Origin: Streptomyces sp. NBC_01669
GTDB taxonomy: Bacteria > Actinomycetota > Actinomycetes > Streptomycetales > Streptomycetaceae
Direction of reading: 5' to 3'
Assembly: GCF_026339735.1 (NCBI RefSeq)
Contig: NZ_JAPEQG010000001.1
Span: 4,898,001 to 4,962,000, forward strand
DNA: 64,000 bases
Shown here: positions 49,126 to 56,892 of the stretch, piece after piece
How the letters are laid out: each line of letters starts with the position of its first letter
Position numbering within the stretch: position 1 is the stretch's first letter
Notes under the pieces: model-generated
Told to the model about the DNA's origin: nothing
Databases searched by the model: none
Seen by the model: the letters and a program-made list of their open reading frames with translations, nothing else
Position numbers and translations under genes: made by a program

Positions 49126-50276
49126 TGGCAGGCCGCAAGCCGCAGCAGCGGCGCGAATTCGGCACTGTCCGCCAGCTCCCGTCGGGCCGGTGGCAGGCGC
49201 GCTACTGGGCCCCTGATGGCAGTCGCCGGAAGGCCCCGGAGACCTTTGCGACGCGCACCGATGCCCAGACCTGGCTTACGCTCACCCAGGCCGATATCGA
49301 GCGCAAGCACTGGGTGGACCCCGATGCCGGCGCGGTGAACTTCGATGCGTACGCCACGAAATGGGTCGAGGAACGTGGGCTCTCCGCGACCACAGAGGAG
49401 CTGTACCGCAGGCTTCTGCGGCTGCATCTCCTGCCCGCGTTCGGCTTCATGAACCTGGACGACATCACGCCGCCTGGGGTGCGCACGTGGCGGGCCGAGC
49501 GGCTGGAGGCGACTGGCGCCACGACCGTCGCGAAGTCGTACCGCTTGCTCAAGGCCATCATGGAGACGGCGACCGACGACGAGCTGATCCGCCGTAATCC
49601 CTGCCGGATCAGGGGCGCCGGCAGCGAGAAGGCCAAGGAACGCCCGACGGCCACCGTCGAACAGGTCGACGCTCTCGCTGATGCCATGGGGCCGAGGTGG
49701 CGGCTGATGGTGTACTTCGGTGCCTACGGGCCGATGCGCCCGGAGGAACAGGCGGCTCTGCGACGGCCCGATGTCACGCTCGAACCCCTCACGGTGAAGA
49801 TCAGTGACGCAGCACCGGAGCTGACCACCGGCCGCCGCGTCGAAGGCGACACGAAGCCGACCGCCGGTAGGCGCACGGTCTTCCTCCCGGCCTTCCTGCA
49901 CATCGAGGTGAAGCGCCACCTGGACTGGTACGTCGAGAAGGAGCCCAACGGGCTCCTGTTCGTCGGCGAGAAGGGTGCGCCCTTCCGGCGGTCCACGTTC
50001 GGCCGCAAGTGGCGCAGGGCGCGGGCCAAGGCCGGCCTGCCGGAGGACTTCCGCTTCTACGACCTCCGCCACACCGGACACACCTTGTCCACCCAGTCCG
50101 GCGCCACGCTCAAGGACACGATGGTCCGCGCCGGCCAGTCCTCGGAGAGGGCCGCGATGATCTACCAGCACTCCGACGACGAACGTCAGCAGGAGGTCGC
50201 CGGAGGCATCGACGCGAAGGTTCGCGACGCTCGCCAGAAGGCGGCGGCCAAGCCGTCGATGGCGCGCGAAGCCTGA
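49125..50276 (+). CDS. int: Tyrosine site-specific integrase
   Basis: The 383-residue protein has an N-terminal arm-binding domain (REFGTVRQLPSGRWQARYWA), a SAM-like core-binding domain (residues 75-165) and the catalytic domain. The catalytic Arg is in FGAYGPMRPEE, then KPTAGRRTVFLP (Lys region), YDLRHTGHTL (Arg-His, where the usual first His of HxLR is Tyr) and MVRAGQSSERAAMIYQHSD with the nucleophile Tyr. It is the only intact integrase of the island and the best candidate for insertion at the tRNA-Gly(CCC) gene 3.1 kb to the right. Two truncated copies of near-identical sequence lie at 39.6 and 44.05 kb. Confidence 0.94.
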   Translation: MAGRKPQQRREFGTVRQLPSGRWQARYWAPDGSRRKAPETFATRTDAQTWLTLTQADIERKHWVDPDAGAVNFDAYATKWVEERGLSATTEELYRRLLRLHLLPAFGFMNLDDITPPGVRTWRAERLEATGATTVAKSYRLLKAIMETATDDELIRRNPCRIRGAGSEKAKERPTATVEQVDALADAMGPRWRLMVYFGAYGPMRPEEQAALRRPDVTLEPLTVKISDAAPELTTGRRVEGDTKPTAGRRTVFLPAFLHIEVKRHLDWYVEKEPNGLLFVGEKGAPFRRSTFGRKWRRARAKAGLPEDFRFYDLRHTGHTLSTQSGATLKDTMVRAGQSSERAAMIYQHSDDERQQEVAGGIDAKVRDARQKAAAKPSMAREA

Positions 50277-50286
50277 GAAGACCGAC

Positions 50287-50317
50287 GGGGCGGTGCGGCA
50301 GCAAGTCGCACCGCCCC
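50287..50317. terminator. Hairpin after int
   Basis: GGGGCGGTGCG (50287-50297) pairs perfectly with 50307-50317, 10 bp after the integrase stop. It also lies at the end of the STAS remnant on the other strand. Confidence 0.75.
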
Positions 50318-50337
50318 CGCGCTGACCTATGCGGGGC

Positions 50338-50645
50338 TCAGACGAGGCCGCTGCTTCTGCGGCTCCTGACGGTGGTGAACAGCCGGAAGGTTCCGGTCAG
50401 GAGGAAGAGCTGACGCAGTTCGTGTGGGATGGGGCCGGCCAGAACGAGCGGTGGTGGCTGTAGTGGGCGGCGAGTAGTTCGTGCAGGAACGAGGAGTCCC
50501 CGAAGCAGACTTGGGAGATGTCCAGGATGGTCTGCCGACTGCCCTCATGCCGGGCATCGGCGAGTGCCTGACGCAGACGGGGCACCGTCTCCAGGTCGAA
50601 TCGCTGGCCGGCTGTGAGGAGGAGGGGCGGTGTACGTCCCCGCAT
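50338..50645 (-). pseudogene. Frameshifted STAS-domain anti-sigma-factor antagonist
   Basis: The frame from ATG 50645 encodes the STAS N-terminal half: LLLTAGQRFDLETVPRLRQA and QTILDISQVCFGDSSFLHEL, where FGDSS is the phosphorylatable-Ser motif. After about residue 65 the continuing sequence (PLVLAGPIPHELRQLFLLTG, FRLFTTVRSRRS) is in another frame. A single frameshift near 50.46 kb separates the halves. A sequencing error would restore an active anti-sigma antagonist; otherwise the gene is dead. The neighbour is a SpoIIE-type phosphatase, the natural activator of such a protein. Confidence 0.8.
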
Positions 50646-50907
50646 CCATTATCCGCCGAGGGTGGCGTCCTGGCTTTATGCGCGAGAGTGGGCTCTGGCT
50701 CAACTTCTGCGAAGTAGGCACGCTAAGTCATGAATGTCCGCCTGGGGTGAGTCCACAGCGCAGACAAGCAAAAGTGGCGTCCGGAGGTTCAACAGTTCCG
50801 GCGGTGACGGCTGCCTTCGCCCTCCGGGCCGAGGGCGCCTTGGCGAACGGCGGATGGGCCGCGGGGGCTTCGGCTCCGTCGGCTCCGTAGCGGCGATGGC
50901 TGTCGGC

Positions 50908-52149
50908 TCAATCGAGGGTGGCGAGATGATCGGCGTCGCCGCCGCGCCACTCGATGAGGAAGATGGTCGCGTCGTCGCTGGTGATGTCGCCTCGTTCCTG
51001 TTTCAGAGCGTGGGAGAGCGCGCGCACCACCGGCCTCACCTCGGTGTGGTCACGGAGGATCCGGTTGGTGGACTCGATGAGTTGTTCCTCACCGAACTGT
51101 TCCCCGCCGGCTTGGTGTTCCTCGATCAGGCCGTCGGTGAAGCACAGCAACCGGTCCCCGGGTTGCAGAATCCGCTCGCTGACTTCCGGCTGGTCACCGC
51201 CGAAGCCGACCGGCAATGTGGTTGGGCTCTCCAGCCTGTCCACCACGGCGCGGTCACGGATCAGCAGCGGTGCCGGGTGGCCGGCGTTGACCCATTGCAG
51301 CCGGCCCGTGGTGATGTTCAGACACATCATCTGTGCGGTGACAAAGTGGTCGGGGCCGAACTGCTCATTGATGGCCTTGTCCATGAACGCGTACACGTGG
51401 GACAGATCGGTGTTGGCCCTTCGCGTGTGGCGATAGGCGCCGATGGCTACCGTCGCCATGGTCGCCGCGTCCAGGCCGTGGCCCATCGCGTCGATCATGG
51501 CCACATGAAGGATGTCGCCGTTGAGGGCGTAGTCGAAACTGTCGCCGGCCACGTCGTACGCGGGCTCCAGGATTCCGGCCACCTCAACCTGCGGAACAGT
51601 CATCGACAGCGGGGGCAGCAACGACCACTGGATCTCCGCGGCCACGCTCATCGGGGCGCTGCGTCGGGCCTGGAAGAACAGGTCGGTGTAGGCGTCCTTG
51701 GTGACGATCATGTCGGCGACCAAACCGGCGAGCCTGCGCAGCAACCGTCGGTCGTCGTCATCGACGCTGTCCAGGGTGACGGCCATCGCCCCGACCTGGT
51801 CACTGCCGTCCAGCAGTGGCAGATACATCCGCACGGTGCCGTCCTGCGGTACCTCTACCGTTTTGCGGCTCAGGAACGCCTTGCCGGCGGGTGAGCCCTC
51901 GACCGGTTCGGGGTCACCGACCGTCAGCCGACGGCCCGGCAGCGGCACCAGCAGCATTTGTTCGTAGTCCTGCAAGAGGATCGAGACGTCCCGGCCACCG
52001 ACCCTTGCCACCTCTTCCGCAACGAGCGGGGCGATCAACTGCGGCGGCATCTCGTGAGTCCGGTCCAGCAGCACACCCAGCAACCGCTCACCAAACCCCT
52101 CCGACCGGTCCACCCCGAACTTGCTCGGCTTTCGCCTGCCTTCGGACAT
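50908..52149 (-). CDS. SpoIIE/RsbU-type PP2C phosphatase with N-terminal GAF-like domain
   Basis: The protein has 413 residues from ATG 52149; longer starts at 52161 and 52179 are possible. Residues 30-170 form a GAF-like sensor (GGRDVSILLQDYEQMLLVPL, KTVEVPQDGTVRMYLPLLDG). The SpoIIE domain follows: IQWSLLPPLSMTVPQVEVAG, YDVAGDSFDYALN (the Asp-Ser metal site), AMIDAMGHGLDAATMA, NAGHPAPLLI, RLLCFTDGLIEEH and SDDATIFLIEW. It should dephosphorylate STAS-domain antagonists and so release a sigma factor. The STAS gene next to it is frameshifted, so its present target may lie elsewhere. No HATPase (RsbW-like) gene was found nearby. Confidence 0.92.
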   Translation of the reverse strand: MSEGRRKPSKFGVDRSEGFGERLLGVLLDRTHEMPPQLIAPLVAEEVARVGGRDVSILLQDYEQMLLVPLPGRRLTVGDPEPVEGSPAGKAFLSRKTVEVPQDGTVRMYLPLLDGSDQVGAMAVTLDSVDDDDRRLLRRLAGLVADMIVTKDAYTDLFFQARRSAPMSVAAEIQWSLLPPLSMTVPQVEVAGILEPAYDVAGDSFDYALNGDILHVAMIDAMGHGLDAATMATVAIGAYRHTRRANTDLSHVYAFMDKAINEQFGPDHFVTAQMMCLNITTGRLQWVNAGHPAPLLIRDRAVVDRLESPTTLPVGFGGDQPEVSERILQPGDRLLCFTDGLIEEHQAGGEQFGEEQLIESTNRILRDHTEVRPVVRALSHALKQERGDITSDDATIFLIEWRGGDADHLATLD

Positions 52150-52820
52150 CGGTGCTTGCATCCCTTCGTGTCGCGGCATGGGAATTCAGTGGGCGGTCGG
52201 TTGTGTGGAGCCGGTACGAAGCGGTGCCACCCCGGATGGGGGGCAGTTTCTCCGTCCCTCTAGGCGCCGACGCCTTCAGCACCCAGCCACATATTCCGGC
52301 TCACGGTGTCCCCGACCCGACGCACACCCCGACATACTCGGATTCAGCGGGCAGTCAACGGCGATCCGCTCGAAAGAACGTTCACACGCCCCATACGCAC
52401 AGGGCTCCTCGCACGACAGTGATCAACCCATACAGCCTGACACCGCCAACCGGCCCAACGAGCCGATTACGCCAGAGGCGGCATGTCCCACCCGGTCAGA
52501 ACAGTTGGCATGCATAGTCCCCTGCTCAAACGGGGCCTCCTCCCGCGACCTGGCTGCGGTCGGCCGGTACAGGGGTTCGCGGTGTCGGCGCCGAATAGCT
52601 GCGGTGCCGACGGTGGCGCCCCCGGCCCGAAGGGCGCCGGTGTCCGCGGTGTGGCCGATGAGCATGATGGCCTCCGACCAGGGGAGTCATGAGCATGCAT
52701 CTGGCATGGGCAGGGGTCGGTGTCCCCAGATACCGCCTCCGGCAAGTCTCCGCCCAGACGCGGCAGGTGTCTCGTGCAGGCCACCCGCCGTCGCTGACTG
52801 CGCGGGGCACCCGCAGTTTC
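52150..52820. other. Intergenic region, 671 bp
   Basis: No convincing gene was found on either strand. Frames are short and inconsistent. It includes the promoter of the SpoIIE phosphatase gene (-) and possibly remnants of older cargo. Confidence 0.45.
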
Positions 52821-53060
52821 TCAGCCTCCCAGGGCGTGGTCGAGCATGTTGCCGTTGCCGCAGTTGTTGGTGTGGTCACCGACCCAATCACCGATAACAG
52901 GCACGGCGGCTTCCCGCAGGCACGCCACGGACTCGGTGAAGTTCCAGTTGTTGGCGGCGTTGACGCCGCTGCCGAAGTTGCTGTCGTTGTCGGCGTGCGC
53001 CGGGGCCGCCATGCCGACGATCGCGAGCGGCAGGGCAGCGAGCATGATGATCTTCTTCAT
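52821..53060 (-). CDS. Small secreted protein, two Cys
   Basis: The 79-residue preprotein has a good signal peptide (KKIIMLAALPLAIVGMAAPA, cleavage after AHA). The mature 55-residue chain, starting DNDSNFGSGVNAANNWNFTE, is Asn/Gly-rich with two Cys (VACLREA and NNCGNG) that could form a disulphide. The signal peptide and Asn/Gly content recall rodlins and chaplins of Streptomyces aerial hyphae, but the chaplin motif is absent. Similar short secreted proteins of unknown role occur across the genus. A strong hairpin lies 66 bp upstream. Confidence 0.75.
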   Translation of the reverse strand: MKKIIMLAALPLAIVGMAAPAHADNDSNFGSGVNAANNWNFTESVACLREAAVPVIGDWVGDHTNNCGNGNMLDHALGG

Positions 53061-53125
53061 GTCCCGGAGCGACGAGCGCCACCACCACAGGATGCGCCGC
53101 TTCTCGCGGACTCACTCGCCGAGCG

Positions 53126-53164
53126 GTCGATTGTGGGCCGTGCCCGGCGAGGCCCACAATCGAC
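53126..53164. promoter_or_regulatory. Perfect 14-bp inverted repeat upstream of the small secreted protein
   Basis: GTCGATTGTGGGCC (53126-53139) and its inverse (53151-53164) flank 11 bp. It sits 66 bp before the start of the gene at 53060 (-). It may form a 5' leader hairpin or a terminator that isolates the gene from upstream transcription. Confidence 0.6.
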
Positions 53165-53360
53165 GGCGGTTTGTAGGAGCGAATTCGCGCGACGTGACTG
53201 GCGTGTGTCGCAGGTCACGTGAAATGGGTCTCGTGATTTGAGAAGGTCCGGCGGGCAGGTGGTGCGAGTGGTGCGTCGCGCCCCCTCCGAGCAGGGAATT
53301 CCGGCGAGTTGGGGCACGCGGAGGGCGCGGAGAGGTCGAAGAGGTCTAGACAACAAACAA

Positions 53361-53383
53361 GGCCCAGGTCACTGACCTGGGCC
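53361..53383 (-). terminator. Terminator of the tRNA-Gly gene
   Basis: GGCCCAGGTC (53361-53370) pairs perfectly with 53374-53383 around ACT, 8 bp beyond the tRNA 3' end. Related hairpins accompany the tRNA 3'-half copies in the island, so the terminator is part of the duplicated block. Confidence 0.85.
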
Positions 53384-53390
53384 TTCGTCA

Positions 53391-53464
53391 TGGAGCGGGT
53401 GACGAGAATCGAACTCGCGCTCTGAGCTTGGGAAGCTCATGTTCTACCATTAAACTACACCCGC
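53391..53464 (-). tRNA. tRNA-Gly(CCC), attachment site of the island
   Basis: On the minus strand the gene reads GCGGGTG at the 5' end and CACCCGC-T-CCA at the 3' end, a perfect 7-bp acceptor stem with encoded CCA. The anticodon stem TGAGC/GCTCA encloses the loop TTCCCAA, anticodon CCC. The T arm has GTTCGATT. It decodes GGG. Its 3' half (53391-53434) recurs at 34.05, 37.62, 44.20 and 46.50 kb, which marks it as the insertion target of successive integrative elements lying on its 3' side. Confidence 0.95.
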
Positions 53465-53686
53465 GAAGCGCACTGAATGATCAGCTGCATCGTCGCACAC
53501 TCTACCCCATGGCAGGCCCCCGGTGTACGAACCGGGGGCCTGTGTGTCATGCGTCAAGGGTGGATACGGTTGCTGTGGGCGGGAGTTGGGGGCGTAGCGT
53601 ACGTAGTCGGAGTGCCGCCTGGAGTGGCGTCCTGTTCATCCCCTAATGTGGCTTTCTCGTCCAAGGCTTGTTGGGGAAGGGACTTG

Positions 53687-53860
53687 ATGGACTCCATGGA
53701 GCGCACCGTCGTCCGCTGTGCCGAAGGGCACATTTTCGCTACCGCTTCGTTCCCGATGCAGCAGCTCGGGGCCGGTCGGATCGGTCCCGGGCGGCTTATC
53801 CGCTGTCCGCGATGTGCCCGGTTGCGGCAGGCCGTTCCGGTGGAGTTCGAGCGGCGGTAG
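53687..53860 (+). CDS. Small conserved zinc-ribbon-like protein
   Basis: The 57-residue protein (ATG 53687; ATG 53696 is also possible) reads ERTVVRCAEGHIFATASFPM and ends IRCPRCARLRQAVPVEFERR. A Cys-x3-His plus Cys-x2-Cys could bind one zinc. The same short protein is conserved in Streptomyces upstream of dcd, suggesting a real gene. The function is unknown; nucleic-acid binding is a guess from the basic ends. The ribosome-binding site is GGGGAAGGG. Confidence 0.75.
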   Translation: MDSMERTVVRCAEGHIFATASFPMQQLGAGRIGPGRLIRCPRCARLRQAVPVEFERR

Positions 53861-53954
53861 AAGCAGGGGGCAGGAGCGGCGGCAGACGGTCGTCGCAGAA
53901 CGCGCGGGGCGGTCCGGTTGGGGCGGGCCCGCGCGTTCTGCGTATCCTCGGGGC

Positions 53955-54530
53955 GTGCTTCTCTCAGATAAGGACATCCGGGCCGAGATCGACGCCGGGC
54001 GGGTCCGCATTGATCCGTACGACCCGTCGATGGTGCAGCCATCGAGCATCGACGTGCGGCTCGACCGCTACTTCCGGGTGTTCGAGAACCACCGTTATCC
54101 GCATATTGACCCAGCCGTCGAGCAGGCGGATCTGACGCGCACGGTCGAGCCGGACGGGGATGAGGCGTTCATCCTCCACCCCGGCGAGTTCGTGCTTGCC
54201 TCGACATACGAGGTTATTTCGCTGCCCGACGATCTTGCGTCGCGGCTGGAGGGCAAGAGTTCGCTCGGGCGGCTCGGGCTCGTGACGCATTCGACGGCCG
54301 GGTTCATCGATCCCGGGTTCTCCGGGCATGTGACGCTGGAGCTGTCGAATCTTGCGACGCTGCCGATAAAGCTGTGGCCGGGCATGAAGATCGGCCAGCT
54401 GTGCATGTTCCGGCTGAGTTCGCCGTCGGAGTTCCCGTACGGCTCCGAGCGGTACGGGTCGCGCTACCAGGGGCAGCGCGGGCCGACAGCTTCGCGTTCG
54501 TTCATGAATTTCCACCGGACCCAGGTGTGA
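53955..54530 (+). CDS. dcd: dCTP deaminase
   Basis: The start GTG at 53955 gives 191 residues, the normal length. Family features are LLSDKDIRAEIDAGRVRIDP, SSIDVRLDRYFRVFEN, GEFVLASTYEVISLPDDLA, EGKSSLGRLGLVTHSTAGFI with the catalytic Glu and substrate-binding SSLGR, DPGFSGHVTLELSN, and a C-terminal GSRYQGQRGPTASR that covers the active site. The enzyme deaminates dCTP to dUTP for thymidylate synthesis. It belongs to the core flank just outside the tRNA-Gly site. The downstream phosphoribosyltransferase gene starts 10 bp after its stop and is likely co-transcribed. Confidence 0.97.
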   Translation: MLLSDKDIRAEIDAGRVRIDPYDPSMVQPSSIDVRLDRYFRVFENHRYPHIDPAVEQADLTRTVEPDGDEAFILHPGEFVLASTYEVISLPDDLASRLEGKSSLGRLGLVTHSTAGFIDPGFSGHVTLELSNLATLPIKLWPGMKIGQLCMFRLSSPSEFPYGSERYGSRYQGQRGPTASRSFMNFHRTQV

Positions 54531-54539
54531 TGCCGGACC

Positions 54540-55037
54540 ATGACTGACGTACGAGAGAATCTGACGTACGACGGATTCGGTCATGCCGTGCGTGAGCTGG
54601 CGCAGGCCGTGGCCGACGACGGCTACGAGCCGGATGTGGTGCTGAGCATCGCGCGGGGCGGGGTCTTTGTCGCCGGCGGGCTGGCGTACGCACTGGACTG
54701 CAAGAACATTCATCTGGTGAATGTCGAGTTCTATACCGGCGTGGGCACCACCTTGGAAATGCCGGTGATGCTGGCGCCCGTTCCCGACGCCATTGATTTC
54801 TCGGACAAGAAGGTCCTGATCGCCGATGACGTGGCGGACACCGGGAAGACGCTGAAGCTGGTGCGCGATTTCTGTATCGGGCACGTTGCCGAGGTGCGCA
54901 GCGCGGTCATCTACGAGAAGCCGCACTCGCTCGTGAAGTGCGAGTACGTGTGGAAGAAGACCGATCGCTGGATCAATTTCCCGTGGAGCGTGGACAAGCC
55001 TGTCGTGCGGCGCAGCGGGCAGGTTCTCGACGCCTGA
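54540..55037 (+). CDS. Phosphoribosyltransferase (purine-type salvage, Gpt-like)
   Basis: The 165-residue type I PRTase starts 10 bp after dcd. It contains PDVVLSIARGGVFVAGGLAY (PPi loop region), the PRPP loop KVLIADDVADTGKTLKLVRD and a hood region ending YVWKKTDRWINFPWS, the aromatic pocket seen in xanthine-guanine and hypoxanthine PRTases. It probably salvages a purine base; the exact base is not decidable by eye. Coupling with dcd points to nucleotide metabolism. Confidence 0.9.
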   Translation: MTDVRENLTYDGFGHAVRELAQAVADDGYEPDVVLSIARGGVFVAGGLAYALDCKNIHLVNVEFYTGVGTTLEMPVMLAPVPDAIDFSDKKVLIADDVADTGKTLKLVRDFCIGHVAEVRSAVIYEKPHSLVKCEYVWKKTDRWINFPWSVDKPVVRRSGQVLDA

Positions 55038-55066
55038 GTCAGGTCCGGTCCCGTCCGTGACAGCAA

Positions 55067-55099
55067 AGAACCCCCGGCGTTTTGTACCGGGGGTTTCTT
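55067..55099. terminator. Hairpin with T-rich flank between convergent genes
   Basis: AAGAACCCCCGG and its inverse GGGGGTTTCTT surround CGTTTTGTA. It lies 30 bp after the phosphoribosyltransferase stop and 22 bp before the end of the convergent Yip1 gene, and probably works both ways. Confidence 0.85.
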
Positions 55100-55120
55100 C
55101 ATGGTCGTGGGACGCGGTCG

Positions 55121-56026
55121 TCAGATCGTGCCCAGCTTGATGATCGACAGCAGTGCGATGAGCTGGATCGCGGATGCACCCAGTGCCTTGGGCCACGGCA
55201 GGTCGTGCGACTTGCTCACCATGGACGTGAACAGTGCGGCCGACGCCAGCCAGGTCATCCAGCCGAGGACCTGGACCAGGGAGTTCTCGCCGCCGAGGAA
55301 GAGCGCGAAGATCAGCCGTGGGGTGTCCGTGATCGACATGATCAGCATGGAGAGGCCCACGGTCGGCTGCCAGGCGCCGTCGCCGCCGAGCTGGCGGGCG
55401 AGGGTGTGGGTGACCGCGCCGAGGACCAGACCGCCGATGACGAAGCCGAGGCCCGTCAGCAGGACGTACGGGACGGCGGTCGAGATCGTTGCGTGGATGG
55501 CGTCGTCGCGGGCCTGGTCGAAGCCGAAGAGCGCCAGCAGCCCGTAGAGGAACGTGACGATGAGCGCCGGGCCCCAGACGGGGTGGTCGCGCGTCTGCCA
55601 GAACGTCGGCCCGGGGCGCAGCACGATGCCGCTCAGCAGCTGCTTCCAGTGCAGGCGGGGGCCTGCGGGCTGGGCGGGTGCCTGGCCGGCGCGGTAGGTG
55701 TTGCCGTCGCCGTACGGGTCCTCGTTGATGCTGAACGCCTGGGTGTGACCCGGGTTGTTGGCGTACGGGTCGCCCTGGTGGGGCTGGTGCGGCTGGTGGT
55801 ACGGGTCGCCGAAGTATTCGGGTTCGCCGTGTGCGCCGCTGTAGCCCTGGTGCCCGCCGGGGTGCCGGGCTCCGTACGGGGCGCCGTTGCCTCCCGCCGG
55901 GGGCCATGGCTGCTGTCCGTACGGCGGCGGTGGTGCCTGCGTGCCGTACGGCTGCTGCTGCGGTTGTTGTTGCCCCTGTCGAGGGGTGCGGTTGTCCCGG
56001 CCGCGTCCGATCCTGAATCCAGCCAC
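55121..56026 (-). CDS. Yip1-domain membrane protein with Pro/Gln/Gly-rich N-terminus
   Basis: From GTG 56026 the protein has 301 residues. The first 125 are low-complexity and rich in Gln, Pro, Gly, His and Tyr (TPRQGQQQPQQQPYGTQ, YHQPHQPHQGDPYANN). The C-terminal part is a Yip1 domain with five helices: WKQLLSGIVLRPGPTFWQTR, IVTFLYGLLALFGFDQA, VLLTGLGFVIGGLVLGAV and SMLIMSITDTPRLIFALFLG. Bacterial Yip1 proteins are of unknown role; the disordered N-terminus suggests a scaffold at the membrane. The first residues (AGFRIGRGRDNRT) are conserved in Streptomyces, which supports the chosen start. Confidence 0.85.
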   Translation of the reverse strand: MAGFRIGRGRDNRTPRQGQQQPQQQPYGTQAPPPPYGQQPWPPAGGNGAPYGARHPGGHQGYSGAHGEPEYFGDPYHQPHQPHQGDPYANNPGHTQAFSINEDPYGDGNTYRAGQAPAQPAGPRLHWKQLLSGIVLRPGPTFWQTRDHPVWGPALIVTFLYGLLALFGFDQARDDAIHATISTAVPYVLLTGLGFVIGGLVLGAVTHTLARQLGGDGAWQPTVGLSMLIMSITDTPRLIFALFLGGENSLVQVLGWMTWLASAALFTSMVSKSHDLPWPKALGASAIQLIALLSIIKLGTI

Positions 56027-56150
56027 GTAATCGAACGTACCTGGTCCGCGTGTGTGCGGTGGGAGAGCCGGGGGAACCCGGCCCCCTTTGCGGCCGAGCT
56101 GTGACATCCCCTAGGGGGACCCTGGGGGGCCGGCCGGTGGGCGCGAAACC

Positions 56151-56200
56151 CGGGCCTGTTGTACGGGAAACGGGCCTGTTGTACGGGAAACAGGCCCGGG
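56151..56200. repeat. Two identical 20-bp repeats with a shared terminator arm
   Basis: CGGGCCTGTTGTACGGGAAA occurs at 56151-56170 and exactly again at 56171-56190, followed by CAGGCCCGGG. The right arm can pair with CGGGCCTG of either copy, giving alternative hairpins. It is the likely terminator of the FG-GAP gene remnant on the minus strand. Confidence 0.8.
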
Positions 56201-56214
56201 TTCAGTGGCAGGTG

Positions 56215-56757
56215 TCAGCCCGCCATGTTGCCGACGGGGCCGCTTGCCGTGCCGTGGACGACCGTGACGACACCGCCCTTCTGCGAGCCGGGGACATCGG
56301 CGTCCCACCGGGCGCCGATGACGATGTCCCCGTACGTGTCCCCGTCGACGTCACCGGTGTCGGAGATGATGCCCGCGGGGAGCTTCCGGATGCCGGAGGT
56401 CGTCACGCCGGACGTGCTGCCCGGCAGGTAGCAGTTGGCGTTCCCGCCCTCGGCGCTGTCGTTCTCGTAACCGTCGACGAGCAGGTCGGTGTGGCCGTCG
56501 TGCGCCTGTCGCCGTCGACGTCACCACAGACCGGTGGGCAGGTCACTTGTCGCCGAACCGCGCCCGGTCCGGGATCCGGCGCGTGCGAGCCGTGCGCGTC
56601 GGCGAGGGCCTCAGGGGCGTGTCGCCGTTCTTGGCGGAGGAGGACGAAGGGGAGGGGACGCCCGCGGAGTGCCTGCGCAGGCCGCCGCCGTCAGCAGGAG
56701 CGTGGGCGCGCCGGCCACTGCCGCCGCCGTCCTCGCCGGTGCGCTGCCTCTGCGCAC
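56215..56757 (-). pseudogene. Frameshifted secreted FG-GAP-repeat protein gene
   Basis: From GTG 56757 the minus strand encodes a signal-peptide-like start (RRGSAPARTAAAVAGAPTLL, then LTAAACAG). The Ser-rich linker and FG-GAP repeats continue only by changing frame: DVDGDR in one frame, GHTDLLVDGYENDSAEGG in another, and GDVDGDTYGDIVIGARWDAD at the end. FG-GAP/VCBS repeats bind calcium in DxDxDxxxD loops and form propellers in secreted proteins. At least two frameshifts and the short length show a decayed gene. Sequencing errors in the GC-rich tract are the alternative. Confidence 0.65.
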
Positions 56758-56892
56758 GGGGCACACCATCCGTCTCGTACGGCTCCGTGGTTCGCGGTCG
56801 CCAGTACATGGTCCCTCGCGCCCGCCCAACAGCAGAAGCGGCCGATCCTGCCCCCGAGGCAGGTCCGACCGCTTCTGTACCGCTGATACCGG

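Noticed and set aside
52821..53060. Chaplin gene
   Set aside because: The mature protein lacks the chaplin signature with its paired Cys and hydrophobic repeats; only the signal peptide and Asn/Gly-rich character are reminiscent.
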